DNA of 64,000 bases from Neoarius graeffei. Its lineage: Eukaryota; Chordata; Actinopteri; Siluriformes; Ariidae. The notes below the pieces were generated by a model, which saw only the letters and a program-made list of their open reading frames with translations, had not been told where the DNA came from and ran no database searches. Made by a program: the position numbers and the translations under genes. The number at the start of each line of letters is the position of its first letter. Position 1 is the stretch's first letter. Positions 10,466 to 20,748 of this stretch are shown in pieces. The stretch is taken from NCBI RefSeq assembly GCF_027579695.1, contig NC_083571.1:51620797-51684796 (forward strand). The letters run 5' to 3'.

Positions 10466-12051
10466 CAGAGGTCACCAACCCGTCAGTCGCGATCGACTGG
10501 TCGATCTCGGAGGCTTTCCCAGTCGATGTTGGGGGATGAGGAAAGAAATTGGAAGATTATACAGAAATACACTGCAGTATATCTGATTGGCGTTCATATT
10601 ACATGTCTTCCGATAGGCCCACTACAGCTTTCCCCCTCTGTGTCGCAGGGTTCTTTTTTTTTTTAACTCCTGCTGCTTACGTCTTGCGTCTCTGAGCGTC
10701 GTCACCATGGTGATAGCCTCGCAATACAGTTCAGGGTTCTCCACGAGGGGTTTTAGAGGTGCGGGCCGCCCCCCTTTCTGTGATTCCCGCCCCCATTTAA
10801 TTTCTGCCGCCCCTTTACAAAAGGAAGCATGATATTGCCTATAAAACCGTGAGGATATAACCTGGCTGTCAGTGTTACTGTAGCTCTTGAAGTGTTTCCG
10901 CGGAGTGGTGGATCGGACTCGAGCCTGGCATGAACCGCTCCGACGCGCTATAATGACACCAATCTATCACCAGCCAATCAGGAGACTTAATCAAACGCAT
11001 CCCCCGCCCACCAATCTATCACCAGCCAATCAGGAGACTTAATCAAACACATCCCCCGCCCACTCGTGTCCGCGTCTGAGACGTTGAATTTTCACAGAAG
11101 TAGGGGAGAACATGACTGAGGTAAGACTGTGTGATAAATTAACGAACAAGAGAGGAATTTCAACATATAGGGCTCAAGTTTGTTACCGTTAAATAAGCAT
11201 TGCTTGTACAGTAACGTTATGTTGTTACAACGCTGACCCACTTTTAACGTGCCGAGTACCGACTGTAGCCGCTAACATGCTAATTAGCTTGCTGTCAAGT
11301 TTTTCCTTTGTCGAGCTTTAAGCGTAAGGTCATGGATGTTACTGCTGCTTGTTCCTGCCGTAATATGATACGTGATATGAACCTAACTATAAGGCACTCA
11401 CTGACCGTGTTCAGTCACAGCCATCACATTGACTTGAGTTGCGTGATGAACTGTAACCTCTGTAGCATGACAGCAGTCATTGGTAGTAGCATCACTGCAA
11501 GTTCATATTTGTCTTTATTGTGTATGTATGGTTAAAGAAAATCAGTTCATGTTGAATTGAAGTTGTCATTTTGTCACTTAAGTTACAATTTGTGATATAT
11601 CATCACTGTTGTGTTGTAATTTCAGTTGACAATTTCCATTTTATGTTGCTGTGAAATTAATTAATTTAGTGTTACAATACAAACAAGACAGTGCAACTGA
11701 CAGTTCAGCTTTCTCATTACAATATTATTAATTGATTAATAACAATCTGAGTCATTGGTGGTTCATTCATTCTGCTCACTACTGATATAGGCCTATATAT
11801 TTTTTTGTGTATAGTTAATTTCCATTGTATGTTGTACTGAAATTAAGTCATTTAGTCAGCTCTCACAAGAAATTAAAAAGTTGGACCAGGGTCTTAAATC
11901 TTATTCAGTTAAAATTAGGCTAAATAAAAAGCCTCAACTTGAAACAGTCTAGTCTGGATTTCTTTTTCTGTCAACGCTTCAAAGGGTAGATCTTGCTTGC
12001 CATCTAGGCAGAGGTTAGGGATCTCGGGCATAAAAAGGTTGGTGACCACTG
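10466..12051. mobile_element. Non-autonomous hAT nested in the Tc1 transposase
   Basis: The 8-bp duplication TTCTAGAG flanks it (10458-10465 and 12052-12059). The ends are CAGAGGTCACCAACC and its near inverse GGTTGGTGACCACTG, a Charlie-like hAT terminus. No transposase domain remains. It does keep what looks like a 5' control region: two tandem 52-bp units with CCAAT boxes (10958-11061) followed by an ATGACTGAG|GTAAGA start-plus-donor at about 11112. Confidence 0.88.
10958..11061. promoter_or_regulatory. Tandem 52-bp CCAAT-containing units in the nested hAT
   Basis: The unit starting ACCAATCTATCACCAGCCAA occurs twice with a period of 52 bp and one mismatch near the end. Each unit carries two CCAAT motifs and a GC-rich CCCCCGCCC box. 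A short exon-like ATG plus splice donor follows about 50 bp downstream, so this may be the former transposase promoter. The function is inferred. Confidence 0.45.
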
Positions 12052-12854
12052 TTCTAGAGCAACATGTGCTCCCGTCCAGACGACGTCTCTTTCAGGGAAG
12101 ACCTTGCATTTTCCAACATGACAATGCCAAACCACATACTGCATCAATTACAGCATCATGGCTGCGTAGAAGAAGGGTCCGGGTACTGAACTGGCCAGCC
12201 TGCAGTCCAGATCTTTCACCCATAGAAAACATTTGGCGCATCATAAAACGGAAGATACGACAAAGACCTAAGACAGTCGAGCAACTAGAATCCTACATTA
12301 GACAAGAATGGGTTAACATTCCTATCCCTAAACTTGAGCAACTTGTCTCCTCAGTCCCCAGACGTTTACAGACTGTTGTAAAGAGAAAAGGGGATGTCTC
12401 ACAGTGGTAAACATGGCCTTGTCCCAACTTTTTTGAGATGTGTTGTTGTCATGAAATTTAAAATCACCTAATTTTTCTCTTTAAATGATAAATTTTCTCA
12501 GTTTAAACATTTGATATGTCATCTATGTTCTATTCTGAATAAAATATGGAATTTTGAAACTTCCACATCATTGCATTCCGTTTTTATTTACAATTTGTAC
12601 TTTGTCCCAGCTTTTTTTAAATCGGGGCTGTAGATATCGTAAGTATATCTTCATAAAAGATAGATTATCCTTAACATTTTGCATTCTATGTCTTACTAAA
12701 TTGTCTAATGAGGATCAAAGCAAACTTTTCCTCTCCTAATTTTTGTGAAAAGGTGGATTCTTAGTTCATTCAATCCTCAAATATACTCTTAAGTGGTGCA
12801 TTGCCAGTGCCTGTGTATTTATTGTCCCTTTCCTCCATGGTGTATTTGCTTCAA

Positions 12855-12995
12855 ATGATGACTGAGGGGAACCCGATTCAGGCCGCTGAGGGGAACCCGA
12901 TTCAGGCCGCTGAGGGGAACCCGATTCAGGCCGCTGAGGGGAACCCGATTCAGGCCGCTGAGGAGAACAAGATTCGCCTCAGCAGAGATGGAAAG
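12855..12995 (+). pseudogene. Exon 7 of the SET/recombinase gene, expanded octapeptide repeats, acceptor lost
   Basis: A 141-nt, phase 0-0 exon homologous to exon 6, reading MMTEGNPIQAA with four near-identical 24-bp units (EGNPIQAA), then ENKIRLSRDGK and an AAAG|GTAAAT donor. The acceptor that is TTCAG before exon 6 is TTCAA here, so normal splicing into this exon is probably lost. The repeats are more homogeneous than in exon 6, which suggests recent expansion. Confidence 0.6.
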
Positions 12996-13344
12996 GTAAA
13001 TCAAGTTCCAAATCTGGGGGATCAGTGGGTCTAGTTCCAAAGCTAGCTTCAGCTCAATCAGCTGATCTCTGGAGTAAACAATGCGAGCAGCATATCCGAT
13101 GGGAAGTGGAAGTGAAAGTAGACCTTCCAACATGAAAAGTAAATAAAAACTCTCTCTACGACCAACTTTAGAGAGGGCGTGGCTTCAAAAAGTTACTACA
13201 GTACTTTCAGAGGGGAAAAAAGGAAGAAAGTTGTATAAAAGTAAGAAAAAGACGCGAAACAAGCCAGAGCAACTGCAACAGGCTGCATGCATGGTGCCTA
13301 ATGCTGCCTAATGACAATACTTGTGGCAAAATTTGAAGTTCCAG

Positions 13345-13380
13345 AGGTTCTGAGACCACAAATTTCCAAATATTTTGAAG
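13345..13380 (+). pseudogene. Decayed copy of exon 5
   Basis: GGTTCTGAGACCACAAAT matches exon 5, and the segment ends GAAGAG|GTATAT like the exon 5 donor. The following intron start also matches the other intron copies. It shows that the exon 5 to intron unit was duplicated more than once. Confidence 0.5.
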
Positions 13381-13673
13381 AGGTATATCCTCATGAAAGA
13401 TAGATTTTCATCAGTGTAATCTGTATCTTTTTTGAAAGTGACTGCTAGTTAACATCTTATTGTGCCACATTTGAGTCACTGTTTCATACTCGTTCCGTTG
13501 TCTGACAACAGTAACTGAAAAACGACAGATTAAGACATTCTTCATAGAATTTTAAAAGTTTTCTTGCTGCATCTAGAAAAGTTCTTTTCTTGATTTAACA
13601 ACATCTAAAATAAAACAGACAGTAATCACTGTGGTATTTTTTTTAAATTATCTGCTCTTGTTATCTATTTTAG

Positions 13674-13742
13674 ATAACTGAAAATAACCAGAATCAGTTC
13701 ACTAGTCCAAGTGAAATGGATCCAGTTGTCAACAGTGGAAAG
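13674..13742 (+). pseudogene. Exon 8 of the SET/recombinase gene
   Basis: A 69-nt exon between ATTTTAG and GGAAAG|GTAAAT, phase 0-0, encoding ITENNQNQFTSPSEMDPVVN and three more residues. It is a polar, probably disordered linker. Confidence 0.5.
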
Positions 13743-13793
13743 GTAAATTGCTTGTCACGTTGATATTGGATTGAAATGTATTGGCTCTTCTAG

Positions 13794-13991
13794 GACTGTG
13801 TAGATGTCAAAATGTGAATGTGAAATATTCTGCCACTAAAACTGTTTCACAAAAAATTAATGTTGCCATAAAATTTTGCCATCAGTGTCAAAATCATCGC
13901 CTTGTGTGCACAAGAGTATCCTCCTTGGACAAGTGCATTCAGTGCATAGGACCTGTATCCTCCTTCAAGTGGCTTGGCTATAAATGCAAAG
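13794..13991 (+). pseudogene. Exon 9: cysteine-rich, zinc-binding-like
   Basis: Between TTCTAG and AAAG|GTGAGA the open frame carries paired cysteines: LCRCQ, FCHQCQNHRLVC, DKCIQC and LGYKCK. The spacing suggests a small zinc ribbon or treble-clef fold. The frame needs phase 1 at its start while exon 8 ends in phase 0, and the phase-0 reading stops at once, so an indel or a missed exon lies between them. No named family recognised. Confidence 0.45.
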
Positions 13992-14860
13992 GTGAGATAT
14001 TCAGTGAATTTGTAGTGTGCAGCTAAGGGCAGTGGGTGGATATACACTCATTTGGCAGTTCATTAACAAAACCTAGCTAAAACTAATGCAGTCTAATACA
14101 GCAGTCCTGCAGTAAATTCTCTTTCATGAAGGTTAGTGTTTTTGCTGAAACAGTTTTAGAGAGTTTCAACTGTGTGATTATTTTAGAGGACAGCATTTGT
14201 ATTGTGCTGTATTGTGTTATACTGACAGGTGTTTATTACTTTGCCTAATCCATTTACATCAACTAGTGCAGGGCCCGGTCAAAACGTGTCTTTTATCTCA
14301 CTAATAGTTCAGCATTCAATTTGATAACTATCACCATCTAATTTCCATATTTCATGAAATTTCCATTTCCACAAATCCAAAAGGATTGTTGTGTCACATT
14401 GACTTGCCAGTGTATTAGGTACACCTAACTAAAACTAATGAGGTATAACAGAACGGGCCTGTAATAAACCTCCCTTTCTGAGGATCAAAATACAGTTTTT
14501 ATTGGATCTGTTTGACAGAGGTTTCTGTTTATTTTAATGGTTATTTTAGAGGCTCTTGAACTCTACTGGTATACTGGGGTGTGTTCCTAATATTTTGTTA
14601 ACCTTATTTAATATAAATGGGATGGACAAAATCTACCGCTATTAAACAGATTCATTAAAAACTTAACAGTGGGATCTGTGAGGTTGCCATGCTTGAGGTT
14701 TTCCTGAATCTACCTTTGAATTACTCTTATGCAAACATTCATATCAATTATGTATCTCTTTAACAGTGATTTTTTTTTTTTGCTGTTTTGTTTATTCCAA
14801 ATTACTGCCAACTTAAATAGACCAACAGAGTTAAAAATAATATATTCAAATGTGTTACAG

Positions 14861-14931
14861 TTTGTTCAGGCATCTGGCATAAATCCTGCCTCAGACAAAT
14901 TACGAATGAGAACTTCCACCACCTGTCACAG
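14861..14931 (+). pseudogene. Exon 10 of the SET/recombinase gene (tentative)
   Basis: Between GTGTTACAG and CACAG|GTGAGT, the frame reads FVQASGINPASDKLRMRTST and on to CHR. Splice signals are good, but the phases do not match its neighbours, consistent with decay. Confidence 0.35.
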
Positions 14932-15021
14932 GTGAGTATCCACTTAAGGGTTCTTTAATTTCTAAACTGTCTATAAAGTGTCCATCACTAGCTAAAATAA
15001 TTTGTTTTCTCAACATTTCAG

Positions 15022-18000
15022 GAGCAACAGCTTTCTAAGGCTACATCCACACGACAACGGCAACGAGATTTTTTTTTTTTTAATATCGCGTCCACATGGG
15101 CAACAGATCAGTAAAATTTCAGGTACATATGGCAACGCAACACTTGCTGAAAATGATGCAATACACATGCCACACCTCTAGGTGCGCTGTAAGACGGTCC
15201 CGTCGGAGACACCAGAACAATAGAAGAAGGGGTTTACGCATGCGCATAAACCCCTTTTTCTGTAGCATCAGCCACATAAAGTTTTGATTATTAATCAGTA
15301 GCATAAAATAGTATCTATTGTCTAAGACACTTATTTATATTTTATATTAAAACGTCTATGTAAATTAATACATAGAAAGCCTGGCCAGGCGCTGAACGTT
15401 CTTCTGCCTTCACTTTAAGAGAAATTCAGGGCGAGCATGAGCCTAGCTTCTTCCGTGTCACTCACCCTGTCACTGTCACACGCACACACCTTCTGCTCGT
15501 TTTTTGAATGGAGACGCGGAAAGAGGAATGAATGGGGATAGATGGAAGCCGGTATGCCAACATTCTGATATCCTCCAGAATTCTTTAATGGTCCAGAATA
15601 AATTGAATGCTACATGTTGATGGATTACTTTGTTGTTCTACGCCCTTTTTGAGGAATGTATTGTCGGACTTAAACCAACATCTGAAGAGGTGAGATCGCT
15701 CCTTTTTTTTTTTCCTTTTTTTCCTTTTTATTTGTTGACAACTCGCATCAAGTTCATTACACTTCTACCCGGCGTGAAGCACTCACAGTCATGTGGTTGT
15801 GACATCATCGTAAACAAATCCGTTCTACTCATCCAGACGAGTTCGCAACGGCGCCGTTGCCAGATTTTTCCACTCTGGAACCCGTTCTCAAAAGATTTCA
15901 TTTTGGGGCACCCAAAACGCCGGTGCTGTGTGGACACCAGGTCGAAATGATAAACAATTTTATCAGATTCACCTGAATCCGTTGCCATGTGGACAGGGCC
16001 TAAATGTTCTGGGGATGAACCTCTGTCAGATCAGGATAGCGCATCACATTCAGAACTGGATCAAGTATCAGATGATCTTCGGAACGTGTCTGATGAGGAT
16101 TGCATACCAGACTCTGAGTCAGAAAATGAGGACAATGAAGATTCAGATGCAAGCATCCCCTTTCTGCCTCATCAGATGAAAGCTAAACAGATTCACATAA
16201 AACCAGTAATACCAGATGATGGGACATCTTATGGGTCAGATACAAGCATCTCAGTTGTGCACAGCACAACTCTTGAAGATCACATGGTTTTCAGTGCTGC
16301 TGAAACATCAGAATCATCAAATTCTATCAAAAAGTTATCAAAGGAAAAGCCACAGGATTGAGCAGAGCGTAATAACCAAGAATCAGCATATCTGACAAGT
16401 AATAGAAATTACTGTTACATTTGTGGTAAGCCACAAAGTAAGATTTCCCACCACTTGAAAACACACACTACACATGCTGAAATTGTACATGCTTTTACAC
16501 TCCCTGAATGCTCAAAAGAGCGTAAAATATTATTAGAGAAAATGAGGAATAAGGGAAACTTTAAACATAACACTGCAGTTTTACAAGGTGGAACGGGATC
16601 ACTGAAAGTGAAGAGAAGACCAAAGGCTAAAGCAGTGGGAGGAAGGTTTATTCACTGTATACACTGCCAAGGGATGTACCTTCAGAAAGAGCTCTGGAGA
16701 CATGTCCGCAGATGCCCCTGCAAGCCAGAAAATGAAGATTTGACTAAAGAACCTGGGAGAACCAAAGTACTGGGTTTGGCTGCTGCTCTAGAGTCTGCAT
16801 CCTGTCATCAGATCTCAAGTGGAGTGTGGAAGCTCCTCACTGCCATGAAACAGGATGAGGTTGCTTCAGTTGTGCGAAATGACTTTTCTGTTATTCAGTT
16901 TGCCCAGTCACTGTACAACAAACAGGGACAAGACCCTACAAAGTATGAATACATGTGACAGAAGCTCCATGAAGTTGGGCGTTTGTTGCTATGTCTGCGC
17001 ACAGAATTCTCAGTTCATAACGTGGAAGAGGCTGTTAAACCTGCTAACTTCCAGAGAGTTGTGCAAGCAGTGAAGAAAGTTTCAGGTTTTGATGAGGAAA
17101 AACATTCCTACACAACAAAAAGCCTTGCACTGAAATTAGGACATACACTACACAAACTCTGTGACATCATCCATTGTCGGGCCCTCATGGCAGAAGATGA
17201 AGAACTGATCAAGTCCACTGATGTATTCAAGAAATTGTACAGTTCCAAGTGGTCCGAGTTGGTGTCTCACAGTGCCTTGAACACACTGAGCGATGCAAAG
17301 TACAACAAGCCATCAACATTACCCTTCACTGAAGATGTTCAGATTCTTCACCGGTACCTTAAGGAAGCTGCAGAAAGTGCCTTTTGCAACTTGAAGGAGG
17401 AAGCCACTGCTCAGAACTACGCTCAACTTGCAAAAGTTACACTTGCTCAAATCATTGTGTTCAATCGGAGACGTGCTGGGGAAGTTTCAAAAATGCGCCT
17501 CAGAAGTTTTTATGAAAGAGACAACACAAAGCTCCATGAAGATGTTGCCATGGGGTTGTCAAAGACACTGCAACTATTTCAGCCGTGTCAAAATCATGGG
17601 AAAAAGGGGAAGAAAGGTTGCAGTTCTGCTCACCCCAAGCATGGTGGATGCTCTCTCACTACTGACCAGTAAAAGGACTGAGTGTGGTGTTTGTGAGACA
17701 AATGTCTTCCTGTTTGCAAGACCCAAATCAGTGACCAATTACAGAGGACAAGATTGTTTGCGTGTTCATGCAAACCAGTGTGGGGCAAAGCACCCTGAGC
17801 ACCTGAGGTCGACACAACTTCGGAAACATGTGGCCACACTCTCAAGTCCTTAATTTAAAAAATAACGAACTTGACCAGGTTGCAGCTTTCCTGGGTCACG
17901 ACATCCGTGTTCACCGCGATTTCTACAGATTACCAGTTCCCACAACACAGCTGGCCAAGATTTCCAAGCTGCTTTTGTCAGTGGAGAAAGGACATCTTTC

Positions 18001-18041
18001 CAGCCTGCAGGGGAAATCACTGGATGAGATTGAAATTGAAG
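15022..18041 (+). pseudogene. Exon 11: zinc-finger and tyrosine-recombinase core, broken
   Basis: A large exon interrupted by a MITE (15039-16000). It starts acidic, then has finger-like CYICGKPQSKISHHLKTH and CIHCQGMYLQKELWRHVRRC motifs. The C-terminal third aligns with tyrosine recombinases: box I RRRAGEV (about 17466-17483), a basic hairpin KRGRKV followed by LLTP, box II LRKHVAT (17818-17838, Thr where HxxR has its His), LGHD (17888-17902) and the nucleophile in FYRLP (Tyr at 17924-17926), nine residues after the LGH His as in phage integrases. Decay: in-frame TGA at 16359 and 16956, both explicable as CGA-to-TGA, and frameshifts near 17580 and 17840. The frame runs into exon 12 in phase 1. 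The family would break and rejoin DNA through a phosphotyrosine. A Crypton-like or DIRS-like origin is inferred. Confidence 0.75.
15039..16000. mobile_element. MITE with TAA target duplication (PIF/Harbinger-like)
   Basis: TAA at 15036-15038 and 16001-16003 flanks a 962-bp insertion with imperfect terminal inverted repeats (GGCTACATCCACACGACAAC against GGCCCTGTCCACATGGCAAC). A 3-bp TAA target fits PIF/Harbinger. Removing the element and one TAA restores the exon frame: codons for EQQLS, then K-C-S-G. There is no transposase. A near-perfect 32-bp hairpin lies at about 15226-15257. Confidence 0.8.
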
Positions 18042-18572
18042 GTTTGTGCAGAAATTAGCGCTTGCAGATATTTTCTGAGAATATTTATTTGTTTTTTTCT
18101 GAATATTAATTTAGAGGCACATGGATGCTTTAGAACAGTGATCACCAAACTTTTCCAAGCAAACAAAAGGTCCAAATAAAAGCCAAAGTCTACAGCTCAG
18201 AAATACAAACATAAAAGCCTATAATAAGATTGGGCAAAAATTCAACATTATGGTTTAATGGCTCTCAGTTGTATTGTGTTAACAGCATCATACTGTGTAA
18301 TAATTTTACTAATGTTATTGTTATCCAGATTAATATTTCAATTGTAATGACCCAAATTATAGAGCCATCGAAGTCCTGATATTTTTATGATGTTAATCTG
18401 TGTGCACAAATGATTAAATCCTATCTTGTCCACACAACATAATGACAGGTCAATCACAAGTGGACAACATTACGTATACTACATAGATTGGGCTAAAATA
18501 CTATTGCCAATATTAAGTTATGAATTTTTTTGCCAAGCTGTTCATGTGAATTGTACTAATGCCATTTCCTAG

Positions 18573-18727
18573 ACGAAATTCCATTCAGTGACACTGACGC
18601 CAAGGAAGTGAGAGCGAATCCGATGACAGTGGCACAGCATTCACGGCATCAGAGTGTGGGACTAGTGAACCTGTGGATGCTCCCTCACACTCTATCACAG
18701 AGCAAGTCCATGACATGAGTGATTTTG
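18573..18727 (+). pseudogene. Exon 12 of the SET/recombinase gene
   Basis: Joins exon 11 in phase 1 (G|AC): DEIPFSDTDAKE, then a small indel, then SESDDSGTAFTASECG and on to HDMSDF before a TTG|GTAAGT donor. It is acidic and Ser/Thr-rich. The indel near 18605-18612 is further decay. Confidence 0.6.
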
Positions 18728-18812
18728 GTAAGTTACCTCACTTTATAGTTGTGTTTCTGTTGATAATTTTTTGCTCATTAAAAAAACTTTTGTCAAATTA
18801 TGTGTTTGGCAG

Positions 18813-18866
18813 GAACAGTGTCATCTGTTACATCGACAGTAACTGAGACTGTCCCTCTGTCTGAAG
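18813..18866 (+). pseudogene. Exon 13 of the SET/recombinase gene
   Basis: A 54-nt phase 1-1 exon between GGCAG and GAAG|GTAAGG: GTVSSVTSTVTETVPLSE. Ser/Thr-rich linker. Confidence 0.6.
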
Positions 18867-19802
18867 GTAAGGCAAGTTTGATTGTAAAGCACCTTTACAG
18901 AAGACACAAAAAGATAATATTAAAAGCAAAATGCAAATAGAAATTGCAAAAAGGATAAAAGATAAAAATAATGTAAAATGGAATAAATATAGGACTAGAA
19001 AACAATATTGCAGTTTCAGTACAGTGTATGATATATATACAGTATATGGGTGCCCCAATTGTCTTCTACTTAAAACACATATCACAATACAGCCTCCTAA
19101 ACTAAAATTTTAATTTAATTTGAAAAAAAAAAAAGGCAGTAGCAAACCGCACCACATCTGTACAACAAGTGATCCCAATTAATAAAGTAGATGACTGTCA
19201 AACTGTCAAAAAAGATTTTGGCACTTTAGATGTTTAGGTTCTTATCCATCATGCAGTACCATCAGTGAGGTGTCTTGTATGACAGCAGCCCCAAACATAC
19301 AGCCAGATTCATAAAGCATCATCAATCTGGGATTACATGACGAGACACAGTGCAGAGACACAGCTGTGCAACTTCTAGAGGTACCTGAAAACTGTGGGCA
19401 GGTGTACTAAGGAGAACTGATCCTGCTGTAGTGGTGCCAGAGATTGGTTTATAGGTCTTTTTCTGCTTACTGCACCTTGTATAGAATTAAGTGTTGAATT
19501 AAAAACTACATGCTATGCATTGTTTTTGAAAGCATCCTCACTGTACTTTAAGAGCTTTGTACAGTGCTTAATGTACAGTACTTGTATACCTTAAAGTCAG
19601 CTGCAGCTAATATGAAGACTTAGCCAAATCTAGGTGTAAAATCAAATAAAGTGAGTAGTCAACTGAAAATTAAAAAAAAAAAAAAATCACAGAAACAAGT
19701 TAACAGAAATCTGTGGCATTAGTTCAACTAAGGTTGTGATTGCTCCAACTGGCCAACTCATTGTGTTTTGTGTGATATTTTTTCACTTTGTGTATTTACC
19801 AG

Positions 19803-20056
19803 GACAAGACACTGGTCAAGAACATGAGTCCAGAAGATTGCCAAAGAAACCGTGGTCTAAGGCTGAGGTTGCTGCAGTCATGCGGTATTTCAGGGATCAC
19901 ATAAGTAAAGGAAAACTGGCCACAAAAAACGAATGTAGTCATTGTAAGCTGGCAGAAGACCCTGTTTTAGAACAACGAACAGTGCAAAATATAAGGGACT
20001 TTGTCAGAAACCGAGGAATAGCTGCAAAGAGGCAGTCACAGAAACAAAAGCTGTAA
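19803..20056 (+). pseudogene. Exon 14: terminal Myb/SANT-like basic domain
   Basis: Starts in phase 1 after TTTACCAG and runs open to TAA at 20054-20056. It contains KKPWSKAEVAAVMRYFRDHI, a cysteine pair CSHCK, and TVQNIRDFVRNRG followed by a Lys/Arg-rich tail, AAKRQSQKQKL. The W-x-x-x-E start and helical pattern suggest a Myb/SANT-like DNA-binding module; the Cys pair is an addition. This is the last exon of the gene; the exon itself shows no break. An AATAAA at 20743-20748 may end the transcript. Confidence 0.7.
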
Positions 20057-20742
20057 CTCCACTGGGAATCCACTCTGGGTTTTTTGTATACATGTTGTGA
20101 TTATGTTGATGGAGTCACTCATTTTATAAATCCATCTGTTTCCAACATGGGTTTTCTAAATTAGTTAAGGATCTGATTTTCATTGGAAAACTTGTGGGTT
20201 TTAAAAGGTTTTGTTGTGTAGCTGTTAGTCACTATCACTCCCTAACAAAATGATGTTTCTGCATCAAACAAATACACCTTTAAAATGAAACTGCTTGACT
20301 TTGGCAATTGGCTGTATGAAAAATTTCCATATGTAGCCAGATAACTTTTAAATGTTCATGCAAAAGGGCAGTCAAAAACTACTGCTGTAAACATATAGTT
20401 TGTTCTTTTTGTTGGGGTTGTGTTGATGCCTTAAGGTTTTATCAACCTTTGCATCCATTGTTCTAAAATGGGTCTTTGCAAGTTCGATAATGGGGTATTG
20501 GCAGGAAAGTTAATGTGAGCGTTCAAAGTTGTGACTGTGGTTGACTGTCTGTGTAACTACAGTTCAGTTTAACGTTCATTTTAACATGATTCAATTGGCA
20601 TTGCAAAAACAAATCATATATGCAGCCAGATAATTAATATAATTACGAAGTGCAGTTATTTTTATACATATTTTTGTTTATATGCTGATACATTTTAGTG
20701 TATACGTGCTGAATATTTCAAGTTTAAGAGCACTTTATAGTT

Positions 20743-20748
20743 AATAAA
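20743..20748 (+). terminator. Candidate polyadenylation signal of the SET/recombinase gene
   Basis: AATAAA about 690 bp after the stop codon, with no clear repeat family between. It is the first canonical hexamer I noticed downstream. Confidence 0.35.

Larger units (their letters stand above)
9805..12410 (+). pseudogene. Tc1-type transposase, interrupted
   Basis: The frame starts MGRGSP and carries paired helix-turn-helix sequence (HNIKRFRESGRISVRKG) and the DD34E catalytic parts [21 protein letters not shown] and [12 protein letters not shown], ending GDVSQW. It is broken in several ways: a TGA at 9874-9876 where the sister copy has CGA, a 2-base deletion near 10140, and the hAT insertion at 10466-12051. 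The enzyme would cut at the long terminal repeats and insert at TA. Confidence 0.88.
9441..12630 (+). mobile_element. Tc1/mariner element split by a nested hAT
   Basis: A TA dinucleotide flanks both ends (9439-9440 and 12631-12632). The ends are long inverted repeats of roughly 200 bp beginning CAACCCCGATTCC. Without the nested 1.59-kb hAT and its 8-bp duplication the element is about 1.6 kb, the usual Tc1 size. It sits in the intron between exons 6 and 7; the paralogous intron near 8100-8110 (CACTCGTAGATAT) shows the uninserted site. A second copy of the same family lies at 51974-53847. Confidence 0.9.

Noticed and set aside
12869-12964. CRISPR-like array
   Set aside because: 24-bp units are contiguous with no spacers and encode protein repeats in a eukaryotic gene.
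15987-16179. Separate small gene starting within the MITE
   Set aside because: The ATG lies in the MITE end and the frame is exon 11 of the SET/recombinase gene.
16359-16958. TGA codons as selenocysteine
   Set aside because: They sit at expected Arg codons with frameshifts nearby; no SECIS element seen.
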